Below are positions 1-6,290 of a stretch of 16,163 nt of DNA, in pieces (the first letter of the stretch is position 1; every line of letters starts with the position of its first letter). The stretch is from JBGAWK01 sp044227665. Lineage in GTDB: Bacteria > Bacteroidota > Bacteroidia > Chitinophagales > JADIYW01. Below the pieces are notes generated by a model. The model had not been told where the DNA came from, did no database searches, and saw only the letters and a program-made list of their open reading frames with translations. Made by a program: the position numbers and the translations under genes. Location: the NCBI GenBank assembly GCA_044227665.1, contig JBGAWK010000056.1, positions 1 through 16,163 of the forward strand. Reading direction: 5' to 3'.

Positions 1-373
1 CGTATTTTCCGTAGAGGAGAGAGTCTTTGGCACAGTCAAAGACGGCATATTCAAAGGGTTCATTCAGCCCTTGATTATTGAACTCCGTAAAAATATACTC
101 TTCGAGATTCTGTAGCCTTACAGGCTGCGTAAAATCCAAGGTGTAATAATTTTTTTTTACTCTGTTTTTGAACTCTAATTCAGCGCCGTTACCAGATACT
201 GCAAGTAGTTTCTTGACAATATTGTCCAAGGCTACATTTACACTATGATTGAACTGGCTGTCTTGAAGTTGCAATGCTTTGTTAGCCCAATAATACTGTG
301 TGGCCAGGATACCTATTATGGATATCAATGCCAGAAAAACCAAATTTCGTACATAGGAGCGACTTACACTCAT
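1..373 (-). CDS. Sensor histidine kinase, N-terminal part (partial, runs off window start)
   Basis: Only the first 124 codons are present; the gene continues beyond base 1. Seen: a short basic start (MSVSRSYVRN), one hydrophobic helix at about residues 10-25, then QYYWANKALQLQDSQFNHSV and an amphipathic stretch ending in NIVKKLL. A single helix followed by a Trp and a helix with E/DxQF..xVxxAL..IV is the usual start of Bacteroidota two-component sensor kinases, which then have a periplasmic sensor, a second helix, and HisKA and HATPase domains. None of those catalytic parts is in view, so the kinase call is inference from the N-terminus. The ATG at 371-373 sits only 4 bases after a good -7 box (see promoter). 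Divergent from mazG; no response regulator is visible on this side. Confidence 0.7.
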   Translation of the reverse strand, partial: MSVSRSYVRNLVFLALISIIGILATQYYWANKALQLQDSQFNHSVNVALDNIVKKLLAVSGNGAELEFKNRVKKNYYTLDFTQPVRLQNLEEYIFTEFNNQGLNEPFEYAVFDCAKDSLLYGKY

Positions 374-377
374 TCTG

Positions 378-409
378 TAAATATACAATGCTTACATTTG
401 TGAGCAAAA
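378..409 (-). promoter_or_regulatory. Promoter of the histidine kinase gene
   Basis: On the minus strand TTTTG (405-409) is followed after 19 bases by TATATTTA (378-385), one mismatch from the Bacteroidota -7 consensus TAnnTTTG. The box ends 4 bases before the kinase ATG, so the mRNA would be leaderless or nearly so. The region encloses the mazG -7 box on the other strand. Confidence 0.5.
393..400 (+). promoter_or_regulatory. -7 promoter box of mazG
   Basis: TACATTTG matches the Bacteroidota -7 consensus TAnnTTTG exactly and lies 24 bases before the mazG ATG. No clear TTG is present at the -33 position. Confidence 0.5.
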
Positions 410-424
410 GATGTTCCAAATTTT

Positions 425-1204
425 ATGAGTGCCGCCAATAATTCTGTTCCTTCTTTTCAAGAACTCCTATCTATCATGCATAGATTGCGCAATGAATGTC
501 CTTGGGACAAAAAACAAACCATACATACGCTGCGCAAACTTACGATAGAAGAAACTTATGAACTCGCTGATGCCATCAGCGATGAAGACTGGAAAGGTAT
601 AAAAGAAGAGATGGGAGACCTGCTGCTACATATAGTTTTTTATGCAGAAATTGCACAGGAACAGAATGTGTTTACTTTAGAAGAAGTGATACAAGCACTC
701 AACGACAAGTTGATACGCCGACATCCGCATATATATGGCGATGTAAAAGTAGGAAGTGAAGAGGAGGTGAAAAAAAACTGGGAAAAGATAAAACTTAGTG
801 AGGGTAAAACTTCGGTATTGGGTGGTGTACCCGTATCTCTACCTGCCTTGATGAAGGCGCAACGCATTCAAGAGAAAGTTCGCAGTATAGGTTTTGACTG
901 GGATAATGCCGTACAGGTATGGGAAAAGTGTTGCGAAGAAATTGAGGAACTTCACGAAGCTGTTGCCCTCGATAATCCAGCAGCTATAGAAGATGAGTTT
1001 GGCGATGTGCTTTTCTCTCTTGTCAATTATTCCCGTTTTTTGAAAGTTGATCCTGAAGCAGCATTGTCAAAAGCCAACAAGAAATTTACGGAGAGATTTT
1101 TATGGATGGAGGATTATGTAAGCCAACAAGGGCTAGATATGCATACTATGAACCTCGAAGCCCTAGACAAAATCTGGAATTTGGCGAAGCAGCATACGAG
1201 GTGA
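425..1204 (+). CDS. mazG: Nucleoside triphosphate pyrophosphohydrolase MazG
   Basis: Hydrolyses (d)NTPs to the monophosphate and pyrophosphate in the cytoplasm, a house-cleaning role; in E. coli it also lowers ppGpp. Length (259 aa) fits the two-domain enzyme (about 260 aa). Seen: CPWDKKQT at 25-32, then the first MazG helical motif with E42, E43 and E46 followed by E61, E62 and D65. A second copy has E171, E172, E174 and E175 followed by E189, E191 and D194 in EDEFGD. The C-terminal copy is normally the catalytic one and its acidic metal ligands are intact. The conserved GFDWD lies between the two copies. The ATG at 425 has a perfect -7 box 24 bases upstream. It is apparently monocistronic; the next gene is on the other strand. 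Confidence 0.95.
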   Translation: MSAANNSVPSFQELLSIMHRLRNECPWDKKQTIHTLRKLTIEETYELADAISDEDWKGIKEEMGDLLLHIVFYAEIAQEQNVFTLEEVIQALNDKLIRRHPHIYGDVKVGSEEEVKKNWEKIKLSEGKTSVLGGVPVSLPALMKAQRIQEKVRSIGFDWDNAVQVWEKCCEEIEELHEAVALDNPAAIEDEFGDVLFSLVNYSRFLKVDPEAALSKANKKFTERFLWMEDYVSQQGLDMHTMNLEALDKIWNLAKQHTR

Positions 1205-1231
1205 TGAGGTGCCGAATCAAGATGCCTGATG

Positions 1232-1423
1232 CTAAGAGGTGACTCTGTATTCTCCACAGATATGGGAAAGATACGGTAGCGGAGAGAAGGTAATAACTAT
1301 AATCGCTGATGCTATCTTTTCTAGGGTATAGCCAACTGCCCCTAACACATTACTTGGTGGACAAGGACGTGCTTCATTTAGGTGTAGGCAAAGAAGACAG
1401 TTCATGTATGAGTGTATAATCAT
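1232..1423 (-). pseudogene. 63-codon frame, possible relic of a pRiA4b ORF-3-like protein
   Basis: The frame starts at the ATG of an ATGA overlap with the DUF983 stop codon, so it could be co-translated with that gene. Residues 20-31 read CPPSNVLGAVGY. That resembles the conserved C-terminal block of the plasmid pRiA4b ORF-3 family (CPPEDxGGxxGY), sharing CPP, one Gly and GY at the same spacing. The remainder (hydrophobic SAIIVITFSPLPYL, then a stop) does not look like that family, and the frame is much shorter than the family's roughly 170 or more residues. It may be a degraded fragment, an unrelated small protein, or chance. The resemblance is from memory, without a search. Confidence 0.25.
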
Positions 1424-1812
1424 CCCTTATACTCAGGATTATCTTCTTTGTTTGGGAAGAGGATATCCATAAGCACCAAATATAGATTGCGTGATATTCT
1501 GAAAACCAAAGGTATCAGGGCGATAAGAATGAACGCATTAATAATGATAAAGGGTACGATATGATCCCAAGTCCTGTATATAAGCATATATATAGCAAAA
1601 TTAATAAGGGAAATAGCTACACATATTGCGTAGCTCACATACATAGCCCCAAAATAGAATCCTGTCTCATTTTCGAAGCAGAAACCACATACTTCACAGT
1701 ACTTGTTGATTTTGTCGTACATCTTAATGTTATAAGGATTTTTACATAGATAAATATCTCCTTTCTCACACTTAGGACATTTACTTGTAAAGATAGAACG
1801 TAGTGAAGCCAT
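1420..1812 (-). CDS. DUF983 family membrane protein
   Basis: A 130-aa protein of the DUF983 family, function unknown. Seen: an N-terminal zinc-ribbon-like region with CPKCEKG and, about 25 residues later, YCEVCGF, giving two CxxC pairs. Then comes NETGFYFGAMYVSYAI, typical of the family, and two hydrophobic helices (about residues 55-82 and 85-107), so it is an inner-membrane protein with a cytoplasmic zinc-binding head. In other bacteria DUF983 genes often sit near cytochrome oxidase assembly genes; no such neighbours are seen here. I chose the ATG at 1810-1812 (MASLRSIF) over the upstream TTG at 1825-1827, because that TTG lies inside the -7 promoter box. Confidence 0.85.
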   Translation of the reverse strand: MASLRSIFTSKCPKCEKGDIYLCKNPYNIKMYDKINKYCEVCGFCFENETGFYFGAMYVSYAICVAISLINFAIYMLIYRTWDHIVPFIIINAFILIALIPLVFRISRNLYLVLMDILFPNKEDNPEYKG

Positions 1813-1824
1813 ACTAAATATTAG

Positions 1825-1832
1825 CAAAGATA
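1825..1832 (-). promoter_or_regulatory. -7 promoter box of the DUF983 gene
   Basis: On the minus strand TATCTTTG matches TAnnTTTG exactly, 12 bases before the chosen ATG. It overlaps the TTG that would otherwise be an alternative start. No TTG is found at -33. Confidence 0.5.
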
Positions 1833-1855
1833 CAATAGTAACTTTACATCTAATA

Positions 1856-1963
1856 TTGTCGTTAAAATATCAATTCATTGCCATCTATGTTTTGGTCATG
1901 TTACTTGCTTGCGCAGATTTGCACTCAATAGCTTATAGTATCGGTAAATATTTATGGAACTAA
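1856..1963 (+). CDS. Possible small membrane peptide (21-35 aa)
   Basis: An open frame on the + strand in the 282-base gap between the DUF983 gene and the phosphatase gene. It reads from a TTG at 1856 (35 aa) or an ATG at 1898 (21 aa) to TAA at 1961-1963. The peptide has one hydrophobic stretch (FIAIYVLVMLLACA) followed by DLHSIAYSIGKYLWN, the shape of a single-pass micro-protein. A TAACTTTA box (1839-1846), one mismatch from TAnnTTTG, lies 9 bases before the TTG. A frame this short is common by chance in AT-rich DNA and I recognise no family, so this is only a candidate. The rest of the gap (1964-2094) shows nothing I can name. Confidence 0.2.
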   Translation: MSLKYQFIAIYVLVMLLACADLHSIAYSIGKYLWN

Positions 1964-2094
1964 ACCTTCGTTATCCTTTTTAGTACGGAGGTAAGATTCC
2001 TATGCAATGTATTTGTTTACTTATGAAATATTTGTATTATGCCAAAAAGTAGTAAAGAGCTACATGTGAACAAAGCCATTCCAGATCCTTATTA

Positions 2095-3861
2095 CTAATG
2101 TACTTTCAGTATCTTTTGTACTCCAAAATTATTTTCTGTAGATACAAATAACAAATATTCTCCATTAGGGTAAGAGGATAAATCTATCTCTTGTAGCAAA
2201 GGTTCATTTTCTTTATATAAAATATTTCCTTTCATATCGCTGATTATCACTTTTTGTATCTTTTCGGGCATATCCAAATGGATAAAATTTGAGGTAGGAT
2301 TCGGATATACTTTTATATTCAGTGGCAGCGCATCATGAGCGGTGGAAGTAGAGATTGCATTATTGAAAATGGTATGGCAAGCTATAGTTATATTGTCTTC
2401 GTCCACAATGCAAAGTTCTACTGAGTCTGAACCAAATATCTCTATTTTGCCGAATGCATTTTTGATATTGTCGTTACCTATTCCTAGTCCGCCTTTATTC
2501 CACAGCCATCTTTTTAAATCAAACCCTAGCAAAGAAAATATTTTATTGAACTGATAGTATAATTCTGTAGAGCTTACACTTAGTCCACTGGCATTCATTT
2601 CTGGTAGCCCCGCATTTTTCCCGTCATCTATCGCACAGCCATGAGTATCACCACTGATGACAATTACATTTTTTATTTGATTATCTTTTATAAATTTCAA
2701 AAATTTATTTTGTTCATTCTTATAAGCACCCCAATAATCCGAAAAGCTGTAAGAAAGCCTAAATCCTGTTCCTACCTGCCCTGCAATGTCAAATTCCAAA
2801 CCTTGTAGCAGGAGTGGGGGTTCCATAAATCGGTTAATATTTTTATTGAAAGGGACACCAGAAACTATAAATTTCCATGTAGCTGTAGAATTTTGCAAAG
2901 CCTGAGTGAGCCAATTGTACTGTGCCTTTCCTAATAAGGTCTGTCGGGGATTATCACCATTATAAGACCATAAGTTGCTTGTGCTGTCATACTTCAGGTT
3001 ATTCCAGCCCCCAGAGTTGCTGGAACGTACATCTATGACAAAGAATTCGGCATTACCCATGATGAAAGAATGATAATATCCATCCGTATCATTGACCATG
3101 ATATAACCGGGAAAAAAGTTCTTGTAGCCTCGAAGACAGTTCTCACGCATCTGTTGCGTACGCGGATACAATTCTATAAAATTGATGAGCTTGCCATTCT
3201 CATATCGCACTTGCGCAGCACCACCTTTATAATATCTGGAATTTCCCCAAGTGTCATCATCATCGGGCATATAGTCTATAGGTACAACTTTGAGCATGTC
3301 CTTGCAGATAGGTTCTTCATTGCGTTTCTGCCAAGCAATTTCTATAGAGCGATAATTTTCAGGATAATCAAGACTTGCAGGCAACTGATAGGAAGGGTAG
3401 GTAAAGTCTCCCGTATGTATGAAAAGGTTGGGTTTATACGTAGGCATCACATCAAAAACTTTCATATTGGCAGTTTCCTGGCAAGAGCCTGTAGTAATCA
3501 CCAGATGTTCGGTGCTACCTTCTTCAGGAAAAGTCTTGAAGTGTCCTTTTGCGCCCATATTATTGCCTTCGATATCGCTATAAGTAAAGTAGTAGTCTGT
3601 AAATGGGGTTAAATTATAGAGTGTAACTATGGCAGTATTATCATAATCTGCTCGTGTAGCAAATGTTTCTACAGAATTATTAGATAGCAAGGAATCTGTG
3701 CTATAAAGTATAGAAAGGGTCATAGGCATCTCTGTCCGTATATAAATACGTGCAGATGTAGGCGTAATACCCCCAATCATGGGACCATGTGTAATGGTAT
3801 TTCCATTACTTGTATATGTCAAGGACAGTAAGATGGCTAATAAGTAAAGTTTTATTTGCAT
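2095..3861 (-). CDS. Secreted PhoD-like metallophosphatase with T9SS C-terminal sorting domain
   Basis: Exported phosphatase of the alkaline phosphatase D type, predicted to be carried across the outer membrane by type IX secretion. Domains in order (588 aa): signal peptide at about 1-20; fibronectin-like PhoD N-terminal domain at about 24-112, ending in the typical GHFKTFP; metallophosphatase at about 118-450; T9SS type A sorting domain at about 514-588, starting IKVYPNPTSNF and ending in a Lys-containing tail. Active-site features: GSCQ (Cys127), GDFTY (Asp142, Tyr145) and SGDTHG (404-408). These fit the Cys-Asp-Tyr metal-ligand pattern of Bacillus PhoD. Odd point: where relatives have DDHD/DDHE, this protein has DDDD at about 200-203, with the His missing. 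The ATG at 3859-3861 is preferred to an upstream TTG because it begins the signal peptide directly. The substrate is unknown. Confidence 0.85.
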   Translation of the reverse strand: MQIKLYLLAILLSLTYTSNGNTITHGPMIGGITPTSARIYIRTEMPMTLSILYSTDSLLSNNSVETFATRADYDNTAIVTLYNLTPFTDYYFTYSDIEGNNMGAKGHFKTFPEEGSTEHLVITTGSCQETANMKVFDVMPTYKPNLFIHTGDFTYPSYQLPASLDYPENYRSIEIAWQKRNEEPICKDMLKVVPIDYMPDDDDTWGNSRYYKGGAAQVRYENGKLINFIELYPRTQQMRENCLRGYKNFFPGYIMVNDTDGYYHSFIMGNAEFFVIDVRSSNSGGWNNLKYDSTSNLWSYNGDNPRQTLLGKAQYNWLTQALQNSTATWKFIVSGVPFNKNINRFMEPPLLLQGLEFDIAGQVGTGFRLSYSFSDYWGAYKNEQNKFLKFIKDNQIKNVIVISGDTHGCAIDDGKNAGLPEMNASGLSVSSTELYYQFNKIFSLLGFDLKRWLWNKGGLGIGNDNIKNAFGKIEIFGSDSVELCIVDEDNITIACHTIFNNAISTSTAHDALPLNIKVYPNPTSNFIHLDMPEKIQKVIISDMKGNILYKENEPLLQEIDLSSYPNGEYLLFVSTENNFGVQKILKVH

Positions 3862-3883
3862 AATAATGTATTTCAATATTTAA

Positions 3884-3914
3884 TAAATGTAAGAATTTAT
3901 ACGAATATGAACAA
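3884..3914 (-). promoter_or_regulatory. Promoter of the PhoD-like gene
   Basis: On the minus strand TTG (3912-3914), 20 bases, then TACATTTA (3884-3891), one mismatch from TAnnTTTG. It ends 22 bases before the ATG. It is divergent from, and nearly touching, the wbqC-like promoter. Confidence 0.45.
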
Positions 3915-3919
3915 TATTC

Positions 3920-3927
3920 TATTTTTG
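3920..3927 (+). promoter_or_regulatory. -7 promoter box of the WbqC-family gene
   Basis: TATTTTTG matches TAnnTTTG exactly and ends 4 bases before the ATG at 3932, implying a leaderless or nearly leaderless mRNA. No TTG lies at -33. Confidence 0.45.
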
Positions 3928-3931
3928 AGCT

Positions 3932-4576
3932 ATGAATATTGTAATTGAATTGCCCTATACTGGAAGCGTAGGCTTCTATCTGTCCCTTATGCGAAGTAAA
4001 ACTATTTTTTTTGAAAAGTATGAAAATTACAGAAAGGGTAGCTACCGCAATAGGTGCCACATTCAGAATGCTAATGGTATGCTAGCATTGTCATTGCCAC
4101 TTGTAAAAGGTAAAAATCAACATATACCCATGAAGGATGTAAAAATATGTTATGACCAAAATTGGCAAAAAATGCATTGGGTGGGTCTCACTTCCTCTTA
4201 TCGAAGATCTCCATTTTTCGAGTATTATGAAGATTTGATATATCCTTTTTATCACAAGGAGATTCCATACCTTATAGACTTTAATGAGCAGCTTTTTGAA
4301 GTGATAAGTAAGATGTTGAATATATCGTTTTCTTATTCTTTTACTGAAAAATATGAGGAAAAAATTACCTTGGAGCAAAAAAATATTCTTGACTATAGAA
4401 GTATTCATCATCCCAATGAGGCAAAGAGCAGCATTGGATTTCAATTCCTGCCTTATCTGCAAGTATTCAGCGACAGGATGGCTTTCATGGAAGATCTTTC
4501 TATTTTGGATCTTATCTTCAATAAAGGACCTAGAAGTGCTCAGTACTTGAATGAATGTTTGAAACTTAACAATTAG
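3932..4576 (+). CDS. WbqC family protein
   Basis: A 214-aa cytoplasmic protein of the WbqC family. The family is named after a gene in O-antigen clusters, but in Bacteroidota it is a common stand-alone gene of unproven function. Seen: an N-terminal strand (MNIVIELPYTGSVGFY), the YRKGSYRNRCHI segment, LSLPLVKG, and the conserved core WQKMHWVGLTSSYRRSPFF followed by YYEDLIYPFY. Length is normal for the family. The start is well fixed: the ATG begins the first conserved strand, and a perfect -7 box ends 4 bases before it. In many Bacteroidota this gene neighbours signal peptidase and dapB; here it does not. It is the first gene rightward of a divergent promoter region shared with the phosphatase. 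Confidence 0.85.
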   Translation: MNIVIELPYTGSVGFYLSLMRSKTIFFEKYENYRKGSYRNRCHIQNANGMLALSLPLVKGKNQHIPMKDVKICYDQNWQKMHWVGLTSSYRRSPFFEYYEDLIYPFYHKEIPYLIDFNEQLFEVISKMLNISFSYSFTEKYEEKITLEQKNILDYRSIHHPNEAKSSIGFQFLPYLQVFSDRMAFMEDLSILDLIFNKGPRSAQYLNECLKLNN

Positions 4577-4612
4577 TTGAAAAATCATTAGGATTTATAG
4601 ATGTTTTTGAAT

Positions 4613-4620
4613 TAATTTTG
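4613..4620 (+). promoter_or_regulatory. -7 promoter box of the 74-aa membrane protein gene
   Basis: TAATTTTG matches TAnnTTTG exactly, 15 bases before the ATG at 4636. Its last three bases are the TTG that would be the alternative start, which argues against that start. Confidence 0.4.
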
Positions 4621-4635
4621 CCAAAAATTATCATC

Positions 4636-4860
4636 ATGCTTTCAAGGGTATTAGGAATTATTTTCATGTTATTCAGTACAATCGTATTTATCTTAAATAC
4701 ATTTCTATATTGGAATTCTTCGGCATATTTTGATTATAACAAAGAAATATTGTCTATGTCAGAAGCTGGGGTGTTTTTTCCTTACTTCTTTGCTGTGATA
4801 TTTTTTACTTTGGGGATGCTATTATGGAAAAACAGGGTGCTTACACCTAAGCATCACTAA
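4636..4860 (+). CDS. Small two-helix membrane protein, function unknown
   Basis: I do not recognise this 74-aa protein. It has two strongly hydrophobic helices, at about residues 3-24 (GIIFMLFSTIVFILNTFLYW) and 46-62 (FFPYFFAVIFFTLGMLLW). They are joined by a polar loop containing YFDYNKEILSMSEAG, and the protein ends in a basic tail (KNRVLTPKHH). The ATG at 4636 puts the first helix right at the N-terminus; the in-frame TTG at 4618 lies in the promoter box. It has its own -7 box and converges on cinA with only 25 bases between the stop codons. Codon use looks like that of its neighbours. It is probably a real inner-membrane protein, but nothing in the context suggests a role. Confidence 0.65.
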   Translation: MLSRVLGIIFMLFSTIVFILNTFLYWNSSAYFDYNKEILSMSEAGVFFPYFFAVIFFTLGMLLWKNRVLTPKHH

Positions 4861-4872
4861 GATTTTTACCGC

Positions 4873-4885
4873 AAAGTAGTACTTT
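4873..4885. repeat. Palindrome in the convergent gap between the 74-aa gene and cinA
   Basis: AAAGTAGTACTTT is a perfect inverted repeat of 6 bases around a central G. It fills half of the 25-base convergent gap, and CTATTTTTCTTTT follows on the + strand. It could be a weak bidirectional terminator, but the stem is short, AT-rich and has almost no loop. Confidence 0.25.
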
Positions 4886-6130
4886 CTATTTTTCTTTTAT
4901 AAGAAACCTTCTAAGCATTTCCATAGCTATAATTGCACTTAGTTGTATATTTCTTTGCCGGTCATTGGTAAATGAAAATGTTTTTATCTGCTGAAAATTT
5001 TGGGATGCTATCCCTATTACTACAGTACCTATCGGCTTCTCCGTAGTACCACCAAGAGGTCCTGCAATTCCTGATACAGCAATTGCAATATCTCCTTTCA
5101 AAATATTTAACGCACCTGTGAGCATCTCCCCAACACACGCTTTGCTTACTGCGCCATGCTCTCTTAAAGTTACATCGCTGACACCCAAAATTTTCTGCTT
5201 TATTTCATTACTGTAAGCTATGATACTACCTTTGTAATAGCTGCTGCTGCCAGATACTGACGTAATTAGATGTGAGATATAGCCTCCTGTACAACTTTCT
5301 GCCGTTACCAATTGAAGATTGTGGTCTATTAGTAATTTGCCTATAACTTCTTCATAAATATCCTCATCATAGCCATAAATATCTGCACCGAGACAGCGTA
5401 CTATTTTATTTGTAAATTCCTCAATATCAGCATGAAGTGCTGTAAGGTCTTCCCCATGTGCTGTAAGGCGCAATTTTACTTTCCCTACTTCTGGGAGGTA
5501 GGCTAGGCGTATATGTGGCGGCAATTCTGCTTCTATGGTTTCTATCTTCTGTGCCACCTCTGTCTCGCCTTTGCCGGCAGTAAGTATATGCTTGTGCAAG
5601 ATAGTGGGCAAGGCAAAGCGCGACTTTAGGTAGGGAAGTACGGAATGTAGCATCATATCCTTCATCTCGTAGGGTACTCCTGGCATAGAAGCTACCACTC
5701 TGCCCCCTACATCGAACAACATTCCTGGTGCTGTGCCCATATTGTTGTATATAGGAGTACAATTTACAGGCAACAATGCCATATCTTTTATGGATTGTGT
5801 TATCACCCTATCTCGTCTTTTATAGAGAGATTCAATATTTATTAATGCCTTCTCATCGTAATAGACTTCTGAGGCAAAATATTTGATAAGTACATCCTTA
5901 GTTATATCGTCGGAGGTGGGACCTAGTCCGCCAGTCATTAGCACTATAGGGCTTTCTGCGATGGCATTATCTAGACGCAATAAAATATCTTCATGTCTAT
6001 CGGAAAGGGTAATCATACGTATCACATCTATACCTAAGACGTTGAGTTCTTGAGCCATCCAGTTTACATTGGTATTCAGGGTCTTGCCTATAAACAATTC
6101 ATCCCCTATACTGAGTAATATCGCTTTCAT
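4886..6130 (-). CDS. cinA: CinA family protein: competence/damage-inducible domain plus nicotinamide-nucleotide amidohydrolase
   Basis: Two-domain cytoplasmic enzyme (414 aa, normal length). The N-terminal MoCF-like (COG1058) domain at about 1-170 starts MKAILLSIGDEL and holds TGGLGPTSDD (66-75) and MPGVPYEM (about 149-156); in characterised CinA proteins it is an ADP-ribose/NAD-related pyrophosphatase. The C-terminal PncC domain at about 255-410 has AESCTGG (267-273) and SGIAGPLGGTTEKPIGTV (about 343-360). It deamidates nicotinamide mononucleotide to nicotinate mononucleotide in the pyridine nucleotide salvage cycle. All signature residues are intact. The ATG at 6128-6130 gives the standard MKA start; the TTG 12 bases upstream lies in the promoter region. 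It is divergent from thrC. Confidence 0.95.
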   Translation of the reverse strand: MKAILLSIGDELFIGKTLNTNVNWMAQELNVLGIDVIRMITLSDRHEDILLRLDNAIAESPIVLMTGGLGPTSDDITKDVLIKYFASEVYYDEKALINIESLYKRRDRVITQSIKDMALLPVNCTPIYNNMGTAPGMLFDVGGRVVASMPGVPYEMKDMMLHSVLPYLKSRFALPTILHKHILTAGKGETEVAQKIETIEAELPPHIRLAYLPEVGKVKLRLTAHGEDLTALHADIEEFTNKIVRCLGADIYGYDEDIYEEVIGKLLIDHNLQLVTAESCTGGYISHLITSVSGSSSYYKGSIIAYSNEIKQKILGVSDVTLREHGAVSKACVGEMLTGALNILKGDIAIAVSGIAGPLGGTTEKPIGTVVIGIASQNFQQIKTFSFTNDRQRNIQLSAIIAMEMLRRFLIKEK

Positions 6131-6139
6131 AAAAAATAC

Positions 6140-6170
6140 CAATAATAAACAAATTATCTTTAGTTCTCAA
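6140..6170 (-). promoter_or_regulatory. Candidate promoter of cinA
   Basis: On the minus strand TTG (6168-6170), 20 bases, then TATTATTG (6140-6147), one mismatch from TAnnTTTG. It ends 9 bases before the cinA ATG. Plausible but not strong in such AT-rich DNA. Confidence 0.35.
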
Positions 6171-6214
6171 TCTTTTTTTGGGCTAATGAGTACATTTTAG
6201 TTGCTATTTTATTT

Positions 6215-6236
6215 AATGTACATTTACATTTACATT
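6215..6236. repeat. Triple TACATT repeat with a palindromic end, cinA-thrC intergenic region
   Basis: TACATT occurs three times head to tail (6219-6236). The first copy forms the palindrome AATGTACATT (6215-6224), and a further TACATT lies at 6191-6196. The repeat lies in the divergent gap, roughly 40-60 bases upstream of the thrC -7 box. It could be an operator for a regulator of either gene or a simple hexamer expansion. Confidence 0.4.
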
Positions 6237-6277
6237 AAATCTTAGGACTATAAAAGTATTCCTACAGCCCTAATGTG

Positions 6278-6285
6278 TATTTTCG
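6278..6285 (+). promoter_or_regulatory. -7 promoter box of the thrC-hisG-hisD operon
   Basis: TATTTTCG (one mismatch from TAnnTTTG) ends 5 bases before the ATG at 6291. It overlaps the region after the in-frame ATG at 6273, which supports 6291 as the true start. I see no His-rich or Thr-rich leader peptide, attenuator or T-box upstream. Confidence 0.35.
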
Positions 6286-6290
6286 TGATT

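Noticed and set aside
3070..3612. 180-codon open frame on the + strand opposite the PhoD-like gene
   Set aside because: It lies wholly antisense to a gene with clear domains, and its translation looks like a reverse-frame shadow (many Ile/His/Arg, no motif).
3806..4060. 84-codon minus-strand frame spanning the phoD-like/wbqC-like gap
   Set aside because: It overlaps both gene starts and both promoters, and the protein has no recognisable feature.
4091..4588. 165-codon minus-strand frame opposite the WbqC-family gene
   Set aside because: Antisense to a recognised family gene; no motif, no promoter box at its start.
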